From Candidatus Eiseniibacteriota bacterium (lineage in GTDB: Bacteria; Eisenbacteria; RBG-16-71-46; CAIMUX01): a stretch of DNA of 64,000 nucleotides. Under the pieces are notes generated by a model, which saw nothing but the letters and a program-made list of their open reading frames with translations, searched no databases and was not told the DNA's origin. Numbering within the stretch: the first letter of the stretch is position 1; every line of letters starts with the position of its first letter. Made by a program: the position numbers and the translations under genes. Location: the NCBI GenBank assembly GCA_029569475.1, contig JAKQSZ010000002.1:1-64000 (forward strand), in the 5' to 3' direction. Positions 28,034 to 35,584 of the stretch are shown one piece after another.

Positions 28034-28672
28034 ATGCGGATCCTCGGGAAAACAGGACGACACGATTCGAGCGACGGCGACGCGCGCTGGGAGCGCTTCA
28101 CCCGTCTCCTCGAGCCGGTCCACTCCTCCTTCCTGATCACCGCCCGCCGCCTCTCCCGGTCGCGAACCGAAGGAGACGACCTTTTCCAGGAGGCGATCCT
28201 TCGGGCTTACGACCGGCTTCCGGGGCTGCGGGACGAGGGGTCGTTCCGGTCCTGGCTCTACACGATCCTCCTCTCCGTCCACCGCAACCGCACACGGCGG
28301 GGTTTCTGGAGAAGGTTTATCTCCCTGGAAGGGGAGATGGACCGAGGCTTCGACCCGCCGGGCGCGGCGGGGCCGGATGAGGAGCAACGCAGGCGGGCGG
28401 AGCGGGTGTCCCGGGCACTGGCTTCCCTTCCCGCGGTCCAACGCGAGGCGGTGGTCCTCTTCGAGTGCGAGGAGTTCTCGTGCGAGGAGATCGCGGCCTT
28501 GCAGCAGGTCTCGATCTCAGCGGTGAAGTCCCGGCTGCAACGCGGCCGGGAACGACTTCGCCGCTCCTACGAACGGATGGAGCACGGACGAACCGCCCAC
28601 GCAGCTCCCGGCCACGCCGGACCGGCTCTGGGCTCCCGCGCTCCCGCCGATTCCCCAGGAGGCGCGTCATGA
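28034..28672 (+). CDS. ECF-type RNA polymerase sigma factor
   Basis: 212 residues. Sigma region 2 is present (GDDLFQEAILRAYDRLPGLRDEGSFRSWLYTI), as is region 4 with its helix-turn-helix (EEFSCEEIAALQQVSISAVKSRLQRGRERLRR). Regions 1.1 and 3 are absent, which defines the ECF group. The C-terminus has a ~30-residue Ala/Gly/Pro tail. The gene's TGA overlaps the ATG of the next gene (ATGA), so the downstream membrane protein is translationally coupled and is the obvious candidate regulator. A GGGAGG lies ~15 bases upstream of the start. Confidence 0.92.
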   Translation: MRILGKTGRHDSSDGDARWERFTRLLEPVHSSFLITARRLSRSRTEGDDLFQEAILRAYDRLPGLRDEGSFRSWLYTILLSVHRNRTRRGFWRRFISLEGEMDRGFDPPGAAGPDEEQRRRAERVSRALASLPAVQREAVVLFECEEFSCEEIAALQQVSISAVKSRLQRGRERLRRSYERMEHGRTAHAAPGHAGPALGSRAPADSPGGAS

Positions 28673-29640
28673 CCCATCGGCGTCGACGTCCGGGCCATGA
28701 AGACGAGGCCGCTCGCGCGGCGGAGTCCGAGCTCCGCCGGGATCTGGACGCCTGGCGGGAGTCCAGCCGGCGCGACGTGCCCACATTGCAATACTCGCTC
28801 GGGGCGCTGCGCCGCGCGCGGAGCTCCGACAACCCGGGAGGTATTCTCATGAACTCGTTCCGCTGGATGAAAGCCCGTCCCTGGCCCGCGTCGCTGGCCG
28901 TCGCCGCCGTCGTCGCCGTGGCCTTGATCTTCATTCCCGTCTCTTTCCAGAAGACGGTCGGCTTTGAGGTGACCATCGGATTGGGGAAGGCCAACCTTGC
29001 CCCGGAGCAGATCAAGAGCCTGGCCGGCGAACTCCGCGGAGTTCTCGGCGCCGAGCGGATTGCCGTCACGATGGAAAACGAAGGCGCCGCCCTGACCGCG
29101 CAGGTCCCGAGGGGATCGCTGGCCTCGGTGCAGCGGACCTCGGAGGCGTTTGCCGATGCGCTCAACCGCCGCGGCTTCGCGGCCTCCTCTTCCGTGAGCC
29201 CGAAGGTGGAGCGGGTGGTGAGGAACCTCTACGCCTACGCGGTCGACAACATCATCGAGATTCGCATCGACCGCGAGGGCAAGAGCGCGGAGCAGATCGC
29301 CGAAGAGATCCGCGCGCAGCTCGAGGCCGCCGGGCTGCGGAATCCGAGCGTGGAGTACTCGGAACAGGATGGACGCACGGAACTGCGGGTCAACGTGGAA
29401 CGCGAGCTTGAGGGCGATGAATCCATGACCGAGCCGCCGACCGACATCCGCATCAAGATCGACGGCGTTGACACCGAGGACCCCCAGGAGCAGAAGCACG
29501 TCATCCGGGTCCGCCGCGAGCCCGGCATGACCGACGAGCAGGTGCTCGAGGATGTGCGCCGGCAGATGAGGGAGCAGGGGATGGAAGGAGACGCGGTGAT
29601 CGAAAACGGTCGCGTGAAGATCATCCACCCCGAACGGTAG
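28669..29640 (+). CDS. Single-pass membrane protein coupled to the ECF sigma factor (putative anti-sigma partner)
   Basis: 323 residues. The ATG overlaps the sigma-factor stop, with AGGAGG upstream. The N-terminal ~65 residues are charged and cytosolic (ELRRDLDAWRESSRRDVP). One membrane segment follows at about 74-92 (SLAVAAVVAVALIFIPVSF). The remaining ~230 residues are periplasmic, with repeated Lys/Glu-rich alpha-beta modules (KSAEQIAEEIRAQLEAAGL; MTDEQVLEDVRRQMREQGM). There is no ZAS HxxxCxxC zinc motif. Position and topology suggest an anti-sigma factor, but the sequence matches no anti-sigma family I recognise. Confidence 0.65.
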   Translation: MTHRRRRPGHEDEAARAAESELRRDLDAWRESSRRDVPTLQYSLGALRRARSSDNPGGILMNSFRWMKARPWPASLAVAAVVAVALIFIPVSFQKTVGFEVTIGLGKANLAPEQIKSLAGELRGVLGAERIAVTMENEGAALTAQVPRGSLASVQRTSEAFADALNRRGFAASSSVSPKVERVVRNLYAYAVDNIIEIRIDREGKSAEQIAEEIRAQLEAAGLRNPSVEYSEQDGRTELRVNVERELEGDESMTEPPTDIRIKIDGVDTEDPQEQKHVIRVRREPGMTDEQVLEDVRRQMREQGMEGDAVIENGRVKIIHPER

Positions 29641-29650
29641 CCGCCGCCTC

Positions 29651-29747
29651 CGGATCTCTCAGACTGGATGGCGGATCTCTCAGACTGTAGAGCCTTCGGT
29701 TCGCGAATCTCTCAGCCTGGAAAGCGGCCGGCTCCCGGATCTGTCTG
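29651..29747. repeat. Degenerate short direct repeats (CGGATCTCTCAGACTG-type)
   Basis: Copies at 29651-29666 and 29672-29687 are identical over 16 bases. A third at 29704-29719 has two changes, and a shortened fourth lies at 29736-29747. Start-to-start spacings are 21, 32 and 32 bases. They follow directly after the membrane-protein stop codon, in the 3' region between convergent genes. Confidence 0.7.
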
Positions 29748-29756
29748 TAGTGACGA

Positions 29757-29795
29757 GAAGCCCCTGTTGCCGAAACAACCGGCGATGGGGGCTTC
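29757..29795. terminator. Terminator-like hairpin between convergent genes
   Basis: GAAGCCCC (29757-29764) pairs with GGGGCTTC (29788-29795). A small inner GTTG/CAAC pairing is possible. It lies 117 bases after the sigma-operon stop. No strong T tract. Confidence 0.5.
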
Positions 29796-29818
29796 GCAGC
29801 TTCGACACGCAACAAGCG

Positions 29819-29850
29819 CCCGGACCCCCTTGTCGGGATGGAGGTCCGGG
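29819..29850. terminator. Second terminator-like hairpin before sod
   Basis: CCCGGACC (29819-29826) pairs with GGTCCGGG (29843-29850), 16-base loop. It sits 72 bases beyond the sod stop on the minus strand and could end sod transcription. Confidence 0.5.
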
Positions 29851-29921
29851 TGATGTCAGGATTGGGCGGGGCCGTCCGTCCGCCCGCGATCGCCGACCGG
29901 CCGCGATCCGCGGCTGCCTGA

Positions 29922-30536
29922 TCAGAGCTCGAACTTGCCGACCTTGGCGTCGGCCAGCCGCCGGTTGGCGTCGTTCCAGTTGATGACGTTCCAGAAGGCG
30001 CCGATCCACTCGGCCCTCCGGTTCTCGTACTGCAGATAGTAGGCGTGCTCCCAGACGTCGCAGACCAGGATCGGAACGCCGCCCTGCGCGTGCTCGCTCT
30101 GGTGATCGTAGACCTGGTTGATGATCAGCTTGCCGGCCAGCGGCTCCCAGGAGAGGACGCCCCAGCCCGAGCCCTGCACGCCGGCGCTGGCAGCGTTGAA
30201 CTGCTTCTGGAAGGCGGCGAAGGTGCCGAAGTCCGCCTCGATGGCGCTCTTGATCTCGCCGGTGGGTTCTCCGCCGCCGCCCGGCTTCATGTTGGTCCAG
30301 AGGATGGAGTGGAGCTTGTGGCCGGAGATGTGGAAGGCCAGGCTCTTCTCGAGCTGGTTGATCGCCGCGAAGTTGTCGCCCTTGCGCGCGTCGGCCAGCT
30401 TCTCCAATGTCTCGTTGGCTCCATTGACGTAGGCCAGATGGTGCTTATCGTGGTGGAGCTGCAAGATGCGGGCGGAAAGATGCGGCTCGAGCTGGCCGTA
30501 ATCGTACTTGAGATCGGGCAACTTGTAGATGGGCAT
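29922..30536 (-). CDS. sod: Superoxide dismutase, Fe/Mn type
   Basis: 204 residues, a standard length. Metal ligands can be placed: His28 (in LHHDKHH), His76 (KLHSILW), Asp160 and His164 (CDVWEHAYYLQY). The GGGGEPTG and QGSGWGVL segments are family hallmarks. It detoxifies superoxide in the cytosol; no signal peptide is present. Whether Fe or Mn is used cannot be decided. GGAAGGAG precedes the ATG. A near-consensus sigma-70 promoter lies 63 bases upstream. It is divergent from the predicted selenoprotein disulfide oxidoreductase, another redox gene. Confidence 0.97.
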   Translation of the reverse strand: MPIYKLPDLKYDYGQLEPHLSARILQLHHDKHHLAYVNGANETLEKLADARKGDNFAAINQLEKSLAFHISGHKLHSILWTNMKPGGGGEPTGEIKSAIEADFGTFAAFQKQFNAASAGVQGSGWGVLSWEPLAGKLIINQVYDHQSEHAQGGVPILVCDVWEHAYYLQYENRRAEWIGAFWNVINWNDANRRLADAKVGKFEL

Positions 30537-30598
30537 GGAAGCTCCTTCCCCGGTTCAGCGACGTGGTTCGTGCATGATTCTTGCTTGCGTAACAGCTG

Positions 30599-30627
30599 AT
30601 TATCGAACCCGGTCGCAGGATTGTCAA
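30599..30627 (-). promoter_or_regulatory. Sigma-70-type promoter of sod
   Basis: Read on the minus strand: -35 TTGACA (30622-30627), a 17-base spacer, -10 GATAAT (30599-30604). All six -35 and five of six -10 bases match consensus. Transcription would start near 30592, about 55 bases before the ATG. Confidence 0.8.
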
Positions 30628-30777
30628 CGCCCGCAGCCGAGAGGACGGAGTCGGAAGCAAGAGGCGTGGCCTCGCCGACGGGTAGGAGATCGAGAACGAG
30701 GGCCAACGAAACGAACACCATGCAACGGACCCTATGGCCGGACGCCGACGGCCGCGGGCCGGAAAGGGGCGGGCAGG

Positions 30778-31458
30778 ATGTCCATGATTCCCATCGGAGA
30801 CGGCAAGAAGATCCGGGAACACTTCGGCAAGAAACTCAAGGGACCGGTCACCATCGACTTTTTCACCCAGGGCGACTCGCCCCTTCCCGTCCCGATCCAG
30901 GAGTGCATGTTCTGCAAGGAGACCGGAGAACTGCTCCGCGAGGTGGCGGCGCTGTCGGAGCGGATCACCCTGAACGTGCACGACCTGGTCTCGGACGCCG
31001 CGACGGCGAAGGTCCACGGGATCACCCGTGTGCCGGCATTCGTGTTGGGCGGCGCGGCCAAGGGCAGAGTCCGCTTCTTCGGGATTCCCTCGGGCTACGA
31101 GTTCGCTGCTCTGATCGAGGCGATCGTCGACGTCAGCCGGGGTTCGACCGACCTGGCTCCCAAAGCGGTGGAGCAGCTCTCGAAGCTAAGGAAGGACGTG
31201 CACGTCCAGGTGTTCGGCACGCCCACCTGACCGCACTGCCCCGCGGCGGCCAGGTTGGCCCACAAGTGCGCGGTCGAGTCCCCCTTCGTGACCGCGGACG
31301 TCATCGAAGCCGGTGAGTTCCCCGATCTGGTGCAGCGCTACCAGATCTCCGGTGTCCCCAAGACCGTGGTCAACGATAGCTTCGAGTTCACCGGCGCGCG
31401 CTCCGCCGAGATCCTGCTCAACGCGCTCCGAGAGGCGGGCGGTTCCGCGGAAGCCTGA
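30778..31458 (+). CDS. Predicted selenocysteine-containing protein disulfide oxidoreductase (two thioredoxin folds, UxxC)
   Basis: 226 residues if TGA 31228-31230 is decoded as Sec151. The first thioredoxin fold has C43-M-F-C46 and the cis-Pro segment TRVPAFVLG. The second has TPT-U151-PHC154 and SGVPKTVV. Archaeal and thermophile PDO proteins (P. furiosus PDO, 226 residues) have two CxxC sites in these places, the second being CPYC. The TGA replaces exactly its first, nucleophilic Cys. Upstream and downstream parts are in the same frame with no indel, and the frame ends at TGA 31456-31458. A SECIS-like hairpin starts at the TGA. The start could be ATG 30778 or 30784, after a GGGGCGGGCAGG stretch. 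A conventional annotation would stop at 31230 and lose the second active site. A nonsense mutation is the alternative. Confidence 0.85.
31228..31275 (+). promoter_or_regulatory. Predicted bacterial SECIS element for Sec insertion
   Basis: An outer stem begins inside the UGA: GACC (31229-31232) pairs with GGTC (31272-31275), and GCACT (31233-31237) with AGTGC (31265-31269), leaving a two-base bulge at 31270-31271. An apical GGCC/GGCC stem (31248-31251 with 31257-31260) closes the five-base loop AGGUU (31252-31256). The loop starts 21 bases after the UGA. Bacterial SECIS elements need a short apical stem-loop with G in the first loop positions at about this distance; E. coli fdhF has loop AGGUCU 17 bases after its UGA. 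Confidence 0.75.
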
Positions 31459-31484
31459 GCCGGACTTTGCGCAGAGGCTCCACC

Positions 31485-31493
31485 TGATACAAT
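31485..31493 (+). promoter_or_regulatory. Extended -10 promoter candidate upstream of ftcD
   Basis: TGATACAAT: a TACAAT -10 hexamer (31488-31493) preceded by the extended TG. A -35 element is poor (TTTGCG, 16-base spacer). It lies just after the oxidoreductase stop and ~105 bases before the ftcD start, so ftcD may be separately transcribed. Confidence 0.4.
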
Positions 31494-31598
31494 GGGCCCG
31501 GGCTTCGGCCCAAACGGGTGGAAAACACGGGGTGCAAGACGCCGGAGCAGGCGAGGCGGGGAGCCGCCACCGTCCCGGCGCCGGGGAAGGGAGGGGCT

Positions 31599-33278
31599 GT
31601 GCAGCGGATCATCGAGTGCGTTCCCAACTTCAGCGAAGGCCGTGACAAGTCGGTCCTGGACGCCATTTCCGCCGAGATCGCCGGGGTGGACGGCGTCAGC
31701 CTTCTGGACGTCGACCCGGGGGCAGCGACCCATCGCACCGTCTTCACGTTCGTCGGCGAGCCCGAGCCGGTTGCGGAGGCGGCGTTCCGCGCGATCGCCA
31801 AGGCGGCCGAGCTGATCGACATGAGCAAGCACCACGGGGCGCATCCTCGCATGGGCGCCACCGATGTCTGCCCCTTCGTTCCCGTTTCCGGCGTGACCAT
31901 GGAAGAGTGCGTGGAGGTTGCGCGCCGGGTCGGCGAGCGGGTCGGGCGCGAGCTCAAGATCCCTGTCTACCTCTATGAGCATGCCGCCACCTCGCCCGAT
32001 CGGCGGTCGCTGGCCGATGTCCGCGCCGGCGAGTACGAGGCCCTGCCGGCCAAGCTCAAGGACCCGCGGTGGAAGCCTGACTTCGGACCGGATGTCTTCA
32101 ACTCCCGGGCCGGGGCGACCGTCATCGGGGCGCGCGAGTTCCTCATCGCCTACAACGTCAACCTGAACACGCGCGACCGAAAGCTGGCCAACGAGATCGC
32201 GCTCAACATCCGCGAGACCGGACGCCTGAAGAAGGACGAGAAGGGCAACCAGGTCTTCGACGCCGCGGGCAACAAAGTACGGACGGTGGGGCTGCTTCCG
32301 GCGGTGCGGGCGGTCGGCTGGTACATCCAGGAGTACGGCTGCGCCCAGGTGTCGATCAACCTGCTCAACTATGCCGTGACGCCGCCGCATGCCGCCTTCG
32401 AAGCCTGTGTGGAAGAGGCGCGCAAGCTGGGCCTGCGGGTGACGGGCAGCGAGCTGGTCGGACTGATTCCCAAGGCGGCGCTGCTGAGTGCGGGAGCTTT
32501 CTACCTGGAGCGGGCCGGCAAGAGCACGGGCGTTCCGGAGACCGAGCTGGCGCACACCGCGGTGCACTCCCTGGGTCTGGCTGAACTGGCGCCATTCGAT
32601 CCCCAGCAGAAGGTGATCGAGTACCGCATCCGCAGCGGCGCGCCCTCGCTGGTCGCCCTCACGACGCGCGGTTTTGCCGATGAGCTCTCTTCCGAATCCC
32701 CGGCCCCCGGCGGCGGCAGCGTGGCCGCGCTCTGCGGGGCCTTGGGCGGCGCCCTGGCGGCCATGGTGGCGAATCTCACGGTCGGCAAGAAGGGGCTCGA
32801 GGAATCCTGGGACCCGATGAAGGCGCTCGCGCCCAAGGGGCAGGCGTTGAAGGACTGGTTCCTTTACGCGGTCGACGAGGACACGGCGGCCTTCAACCGG
32901 GTCATGGACGCCTTCCGTTTGCCGGGCAAGACGCCCGAGGACGCCGCGGCGCGCGAGAAGGCGGTCCAGGAGGCGACCCGCCGGGCCACGGAAGTCCCGC
33001 TCGGGGTCCTCGAGCGCTCGCTCGAGGTCATGGATCTGGCGGAGGAGGCAGCGCGTCGGGGAAACCCGAACTCCGCGTCCGATGCCGGAGTGGCGGCGCT
33101 CTGCGGGCGTGCGTGCGCGGAGGGGGCGTACCTGAATGTCCTGATCAACCTCAAGGCGTTGACCGACGCCGCGTGGGTGGCGGCCACCCGCGCCCAGGCC
33201 GAAGACTGGAGGGCTCGGGCCGTGGCGCGGAGCGCCGAGATCCTGGCGGAGGTGGAAGGACGAATCGGCCGAGGATAG
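31599..33278 (+). CDS. ftcD: Bifunctional glutamate formiminotransferase / formiminotetrahydrofolate cyclodeaminase
   Basis: 559 residues, similar to mammalian FTCD (541). GTG start with AAGGGAGG upstream. The N-terminal transferase (about 1-325) has RIIECVPNFSEGRD, HRTVFTFVG and the catalytic-region KHHGAHPRMGATDVCPFVP. The linker is followed by the cyclodeaminase (about 350-559) beginning ELSSESPAPGGGSVAALCGALG with four long helices (ALGGALAAMVANLTVGKKG; NPNSASDAGVAALCGRACAEGAYLNVLINL). It moves the formimino group from N-formiminoglutamate to tetrahydrofolate and deaminates it to methenyl-THF, the end of one histidine-degradation route. No hut genes are adjacent. Confidence 0.95.
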   Translation: MQRIIECVPNFSEGRDKSVLDAISAEIAGVDGVSLLDVDPGAATHRTVFTFVGEPEPVAEAAFRAIAKAAELIDMSKHHGAHPRMGATDVCPFVPVSGVTMEECVEVARRVGERVGRELKIPVYLYEHAATSPDRRSLADVRAGEYEALPAKLKDPRWKPDFGPDVFNSRAGATVIGAREFLIAYNVNLNTRDRKLANEIALNIRETGRLKKDEKGNQVFDAAGNKVRTVGLLPAVRAVGWYIQEYGCAQVSINLLNYAVTPPHAAFEACVEEARKLGLRVTGSELVGLIPKAALLSAGAFYLERAGKSTGVPETELAHTAVHSLGLAELAPFDPQQKVIEYRIRSGAPSLVALTTRGFADELSSESPAPGGGSVAALCGALGGALAAMVANLTVGKKGLEESWDPMKALAPKGQALKDWFLYAVDEDTAAFNRVMDAFRLPGKTPEDAAAREKAVQEATRRATEVPLGVLERSLEVMDLAEEAARRGNPNSASDAGVAALCGRACAEGAYLNVLINLKALTDAAWVAATRAQAEDWRARAVARSAEILAEVEGRIGRG

Positions 33279-33351
33279 GGACTCGAGACTCGCGCCAATC
33301 CGCCACATACACGGCGACGTTCCTATCAGCGTCCGCACGGGCACACACCGG

Positions 33352-33377
33352 TCGGCCCGGAACCGACCCCGGGCCGA
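33352..33377. terminator. Bidirectional terminator-like hairpin
   Basis: TCGGCCCGG (33352-33360) pairs with CCGGGCCGA (33369-33377): nine base pairs, eight-base loop. It lies between the converging ftcD and small lipoprotein genes. Confidence 0.55.
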
Positions 33378-33404
33378 TCGTGGCTGAGCCCGGGGTTCGC
33401 TCGG

Positions 33405-33863
33405 TCAGTACACGGTCACGAGGACCGTGTCCCTCACCGCCCGAACCTGCGCCACGATGGACGCCACCCCCGGCTCTTCTTGATCGGCGCGGTAGGTCGC
33501 GCGGGCCAGGCCGTCGCGGGTCAGCGCTTCGGCCGTGATCGCCCCCATGGACGCGGCAAAGACAACCACCGTCGAATCGGCCACCGGCGATCCCTGCTCC
33601 ATGACGGTGGCCCAGATGGTGGCCACGCTGGTCGAGTCCGCCTTGAGGAGGAGGGGTACGGCATCCAGGCTCAGGGTCAGCCCGGGCGGATCCTCCGGTT
33701 TCGTACTGGTCCGGCAGGAGAGGCCAGACGCGGCACCCAGTACCAGTACCAGTACCAGCGCCAGGGCCGCGAGCGTCTCGCGCTGCCGGCGATGGTCTCG
33801 GAGAACGCCTCTGTAGGCCGATCGGCGGGCCTGGTTCAAGGCGGGACTTCTGGGGTCACTCAT
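33405..33863 (-). CDS. Small lipoprotein with Ig-like domain
   Basis: 152 residues from ATG 33863, which overlaps the end of the upstream barrel gene by eight bases (coupled). The n-region is Arg-rich, followed by a hydrophobic segment (LAALALVLVLVLGAASG) and a lipobox-like LSC. The mature part (LSLDAVPLLLKADSTSVATIWATVMEQGSPVADSTVVVFAASMGAI) is a bacterial Ig-like (Big_1/invasin-type) domain, continued by ARATYRADQEEPGVASIVAQV. Likely a membrane-anchored partner of the outer-membrane barrel encoded just upstream. Confidence 0.7.
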   Translation of the reverse strand: MSDPRSPALNQARRSAYRGVLRDHRRQRETLAALALVLVLVLGAASGLSCRTSTKPEDPPGLTLSLDAVPLLLKADSTSVATIWATVMEQGSPVADSTVVVFAASMGAITAEALTRDGLARATYRADQEEPGVASIVAQVRAVRDTVLVTVY

Positions 33864-35535
33864 AGGCTTCGTTCTCCCGTCTCTCGATGAGGCCGCCCAC
33901 ATCCGCGACCACCTTGCGGGCAAGGTCCCGGGCGGCCGCTCTCCTCAAGTGGACACGGACATCGTCGGGCACGATGGCGGAGGCCAGCGCGCCGGAATCG
34001 GGCGCCAGGGTGATCCGGGGGAACTGCGAGGCCTCCCCCCGGCAAACCTCCCGCCACAGCACGGTGTAGCCATCGGGAGCGACGAGTTCGACCTCGACCG
34101 TGATCTCCGCCCGGGCTCGTTCGACGCGCGCCACCGGCTCTCCCTCGATCCCGCCGACAGAGCGGTCGTTGTAGTTGATGAGCTTGATGTTCAGCTCGTA
34201 GTGGCGCTGCGCCAGGATCTCGGGGCTGACCGCTCCCGGCATGCCCGCCACGTGCATCGCCAGGGCCCGGTGGGCCGCGCGGTCGTCGAGCCGCAGCGCA
34301 TGGGTGAGTTCCGTCGCCACCCCTTCGGGATCGGGAGGCAACACCACGATCGGGTGGATCAGGAGCGCGACCGGCGGCCGTGTCACCCGTCGGGCCTCGT
34401 AGACCTGGCCTTCCGGAGTGCGGTCGCGGCCGAAGGAGAAGGCCACCTGGAACTCCGGGTCGACCTGCTCCTGTTGCAGGAGCAGACGCTTCATGCCGAG
34501 TTGCACCGAGAGGTTCCAGTGGATCATGCGCCGGGCGCAGGCGAAGATCTGCGATTCGTACTTGTGATCGGCCATGTCCCAGCGCGTGTAGTACTCGCCG
34601 CGCAGGTCCAGGTTGTAGGGAAGGGTGAAGGCGAGCCCGAGGCCGCCGGTAAGATAGCTGGGGGCGTCGCCTCCCGGCAGCAGCACCCCGGGGTTCAGAT
34701 AGGCGGAGAACTTCGGATTGCTGTACTGCACCAGGCCCTGGGCCGAGTAGTCGTTCTCGCGCGAGGTGAAGCGAGCCAGCCCGTCGGCCTCCCGCTCATA
34801 GCCGGTCGGGATGCTCAGGGTCTGGCGGATGCCCAGGCGGATCGGGAGGGCCGAACTCGGGTGGAGATGGAGCTTGAGCGACAGGTTGGTATCCCCCAGC
34901 CCCTTCTTTTCGTACCTGCCGTAGACCTGGTGAAGATGGACCGTGGATACGCCGCAGGTGATGTTGCTGGTGATGCCATAGAGGAAGCGAAGGCGCGTCT
35001 GGGTCAAGTCGCCCCGCAACGTGCTGATCTCCGTGCTTTGCCGGAACTGCAGGAACGGCTCGCCCACCGGCGGGCCCTCCGCCGAGCAGACGTTGAGGAT
35101 CTCCCCGTCGTCGAAGTTCAACCATTGGATCTGCGCGCGTGCCGAGCTGGTCGTCAACAGCGCCCAGGCCAGGACCAGAGCGAGCGTCCGGAGGTACTTC
35201 GAGACCGGGGCGGCAGCCCTGGGGACGCCGGGTGGCCGCCCGGATGGCCGAAGGTGGTCAAGCCGGTCAGGCAAGGCGCCCGCCGTCTCCATCGGGGGCA
35301 ATGGCGCGGCCTGTGCGGCCGCGGCGGTCACGTGAGGCCTCACCGCCTCGGCGATGGCGAGCGCGAGCTCTTCGACGGGAGCCGGCCGCGCGTGACCCGT
35401 CGCCGGCGGCAGCGGCTCGCCGGCGATCCGTCGGGGAAAGCGCCCGGGAGCGTAGACCCATGACATGGACACGATCCGTCGTATCCGGGCGTGCTCCCGC
35501 GCGGCGTCTCGCCGCCGTCTTCCTGGTGAAGTCAT
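33856..35535 (-). CDS. Outer-membrane beta-barrel protein with C-terminal periplasmic domain
   Basis: About 559 residues. The start is uncertain: ATG 35535 has GAGGCGGG upstream, while ATGs at 35466 and 35293 are shorter options. The only export-signal-like segment (YLRTLALVLAWALLTTSSARA) is ~120 residues in, so the shortest start or a long leader is possible. The middle (about 150-370) alternates hydrophobic and polar residues as in a beta-barrel: LRFLYGITSNITCGVSTVHLHQVYGRY, SLKLHLHP, RLGIRQTLSIPTGYE, AYLNPGVLLPG, YNLDLRGEYYTRWDM. The C-terminal ~180 residues are globular (ALLIHPIVVLPPDPEG; ITVEVELVAPDGYTVLWREVCRGE). Function unknown. Confidence 0.7.
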   Translation of the reverse strand: MTSPGRRRRDAAREHARIRRIVSMSWVYAPGRFPRRIAGEPLPPATGHARPAPVEELALAIAEAVRPHVTAAAAQAAPLPPMETAGALPDRLDHLRPSGRPPGVPRAAAPVSKYLRTLALVLAWALLTTSSARAQIQWLNFDDGEILNVCSAEGPPVGEPFLQFRQSTEISTLRGDLTQTRLRFLYGITSNITCGVSTVHLHQVYGRYEKKGLGDTNLSLKLHLHPSSALPIRLGIRQTLSIPTGYEREADGLARFTSRENDYSAQGLVQYSNPKFSAYLNPGVLLPGGDAPSYLTGGLGLAFTLPYNLDLRGEYYTRWDMADHKYESQIFACARRMIHWNLSVQLGMKRLLLQQEQVDPEFQVAFSFGRDRTPEGQVYEARRVTRPPVALLIHPIVVLPPDPEGVATELTHALRLDDRAAHRALAMHVAGMPGAVSPEILAQRHYELNIKLINYNDRSVGGIEGEPVARVERARAEITVEVELVAPDGYTVLWREVCRGEASQFPRITLAPDSGALASAIVPDDVRVHLRRAAARDLARKVVADVGGLIERRENEAYE

Positions 35536-35584
35536 GCCCGCCTCGCTTCTTCTGTTGGGTTCATCAGCGTCTCCGTGAATGCGG

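Noticed and set aside
29651..29747. CRISPR-like array
   Set aside because: Repeats are only 12-16 bp with irregular short spacers and no cas genes.
30778..31230. Reading the oxidoreductase as a complete one-domain protein ending at TGA 31230
   Set aside because: The second thioredoxin domain continues in the same frame and the TGA replaces an active-site Cys.
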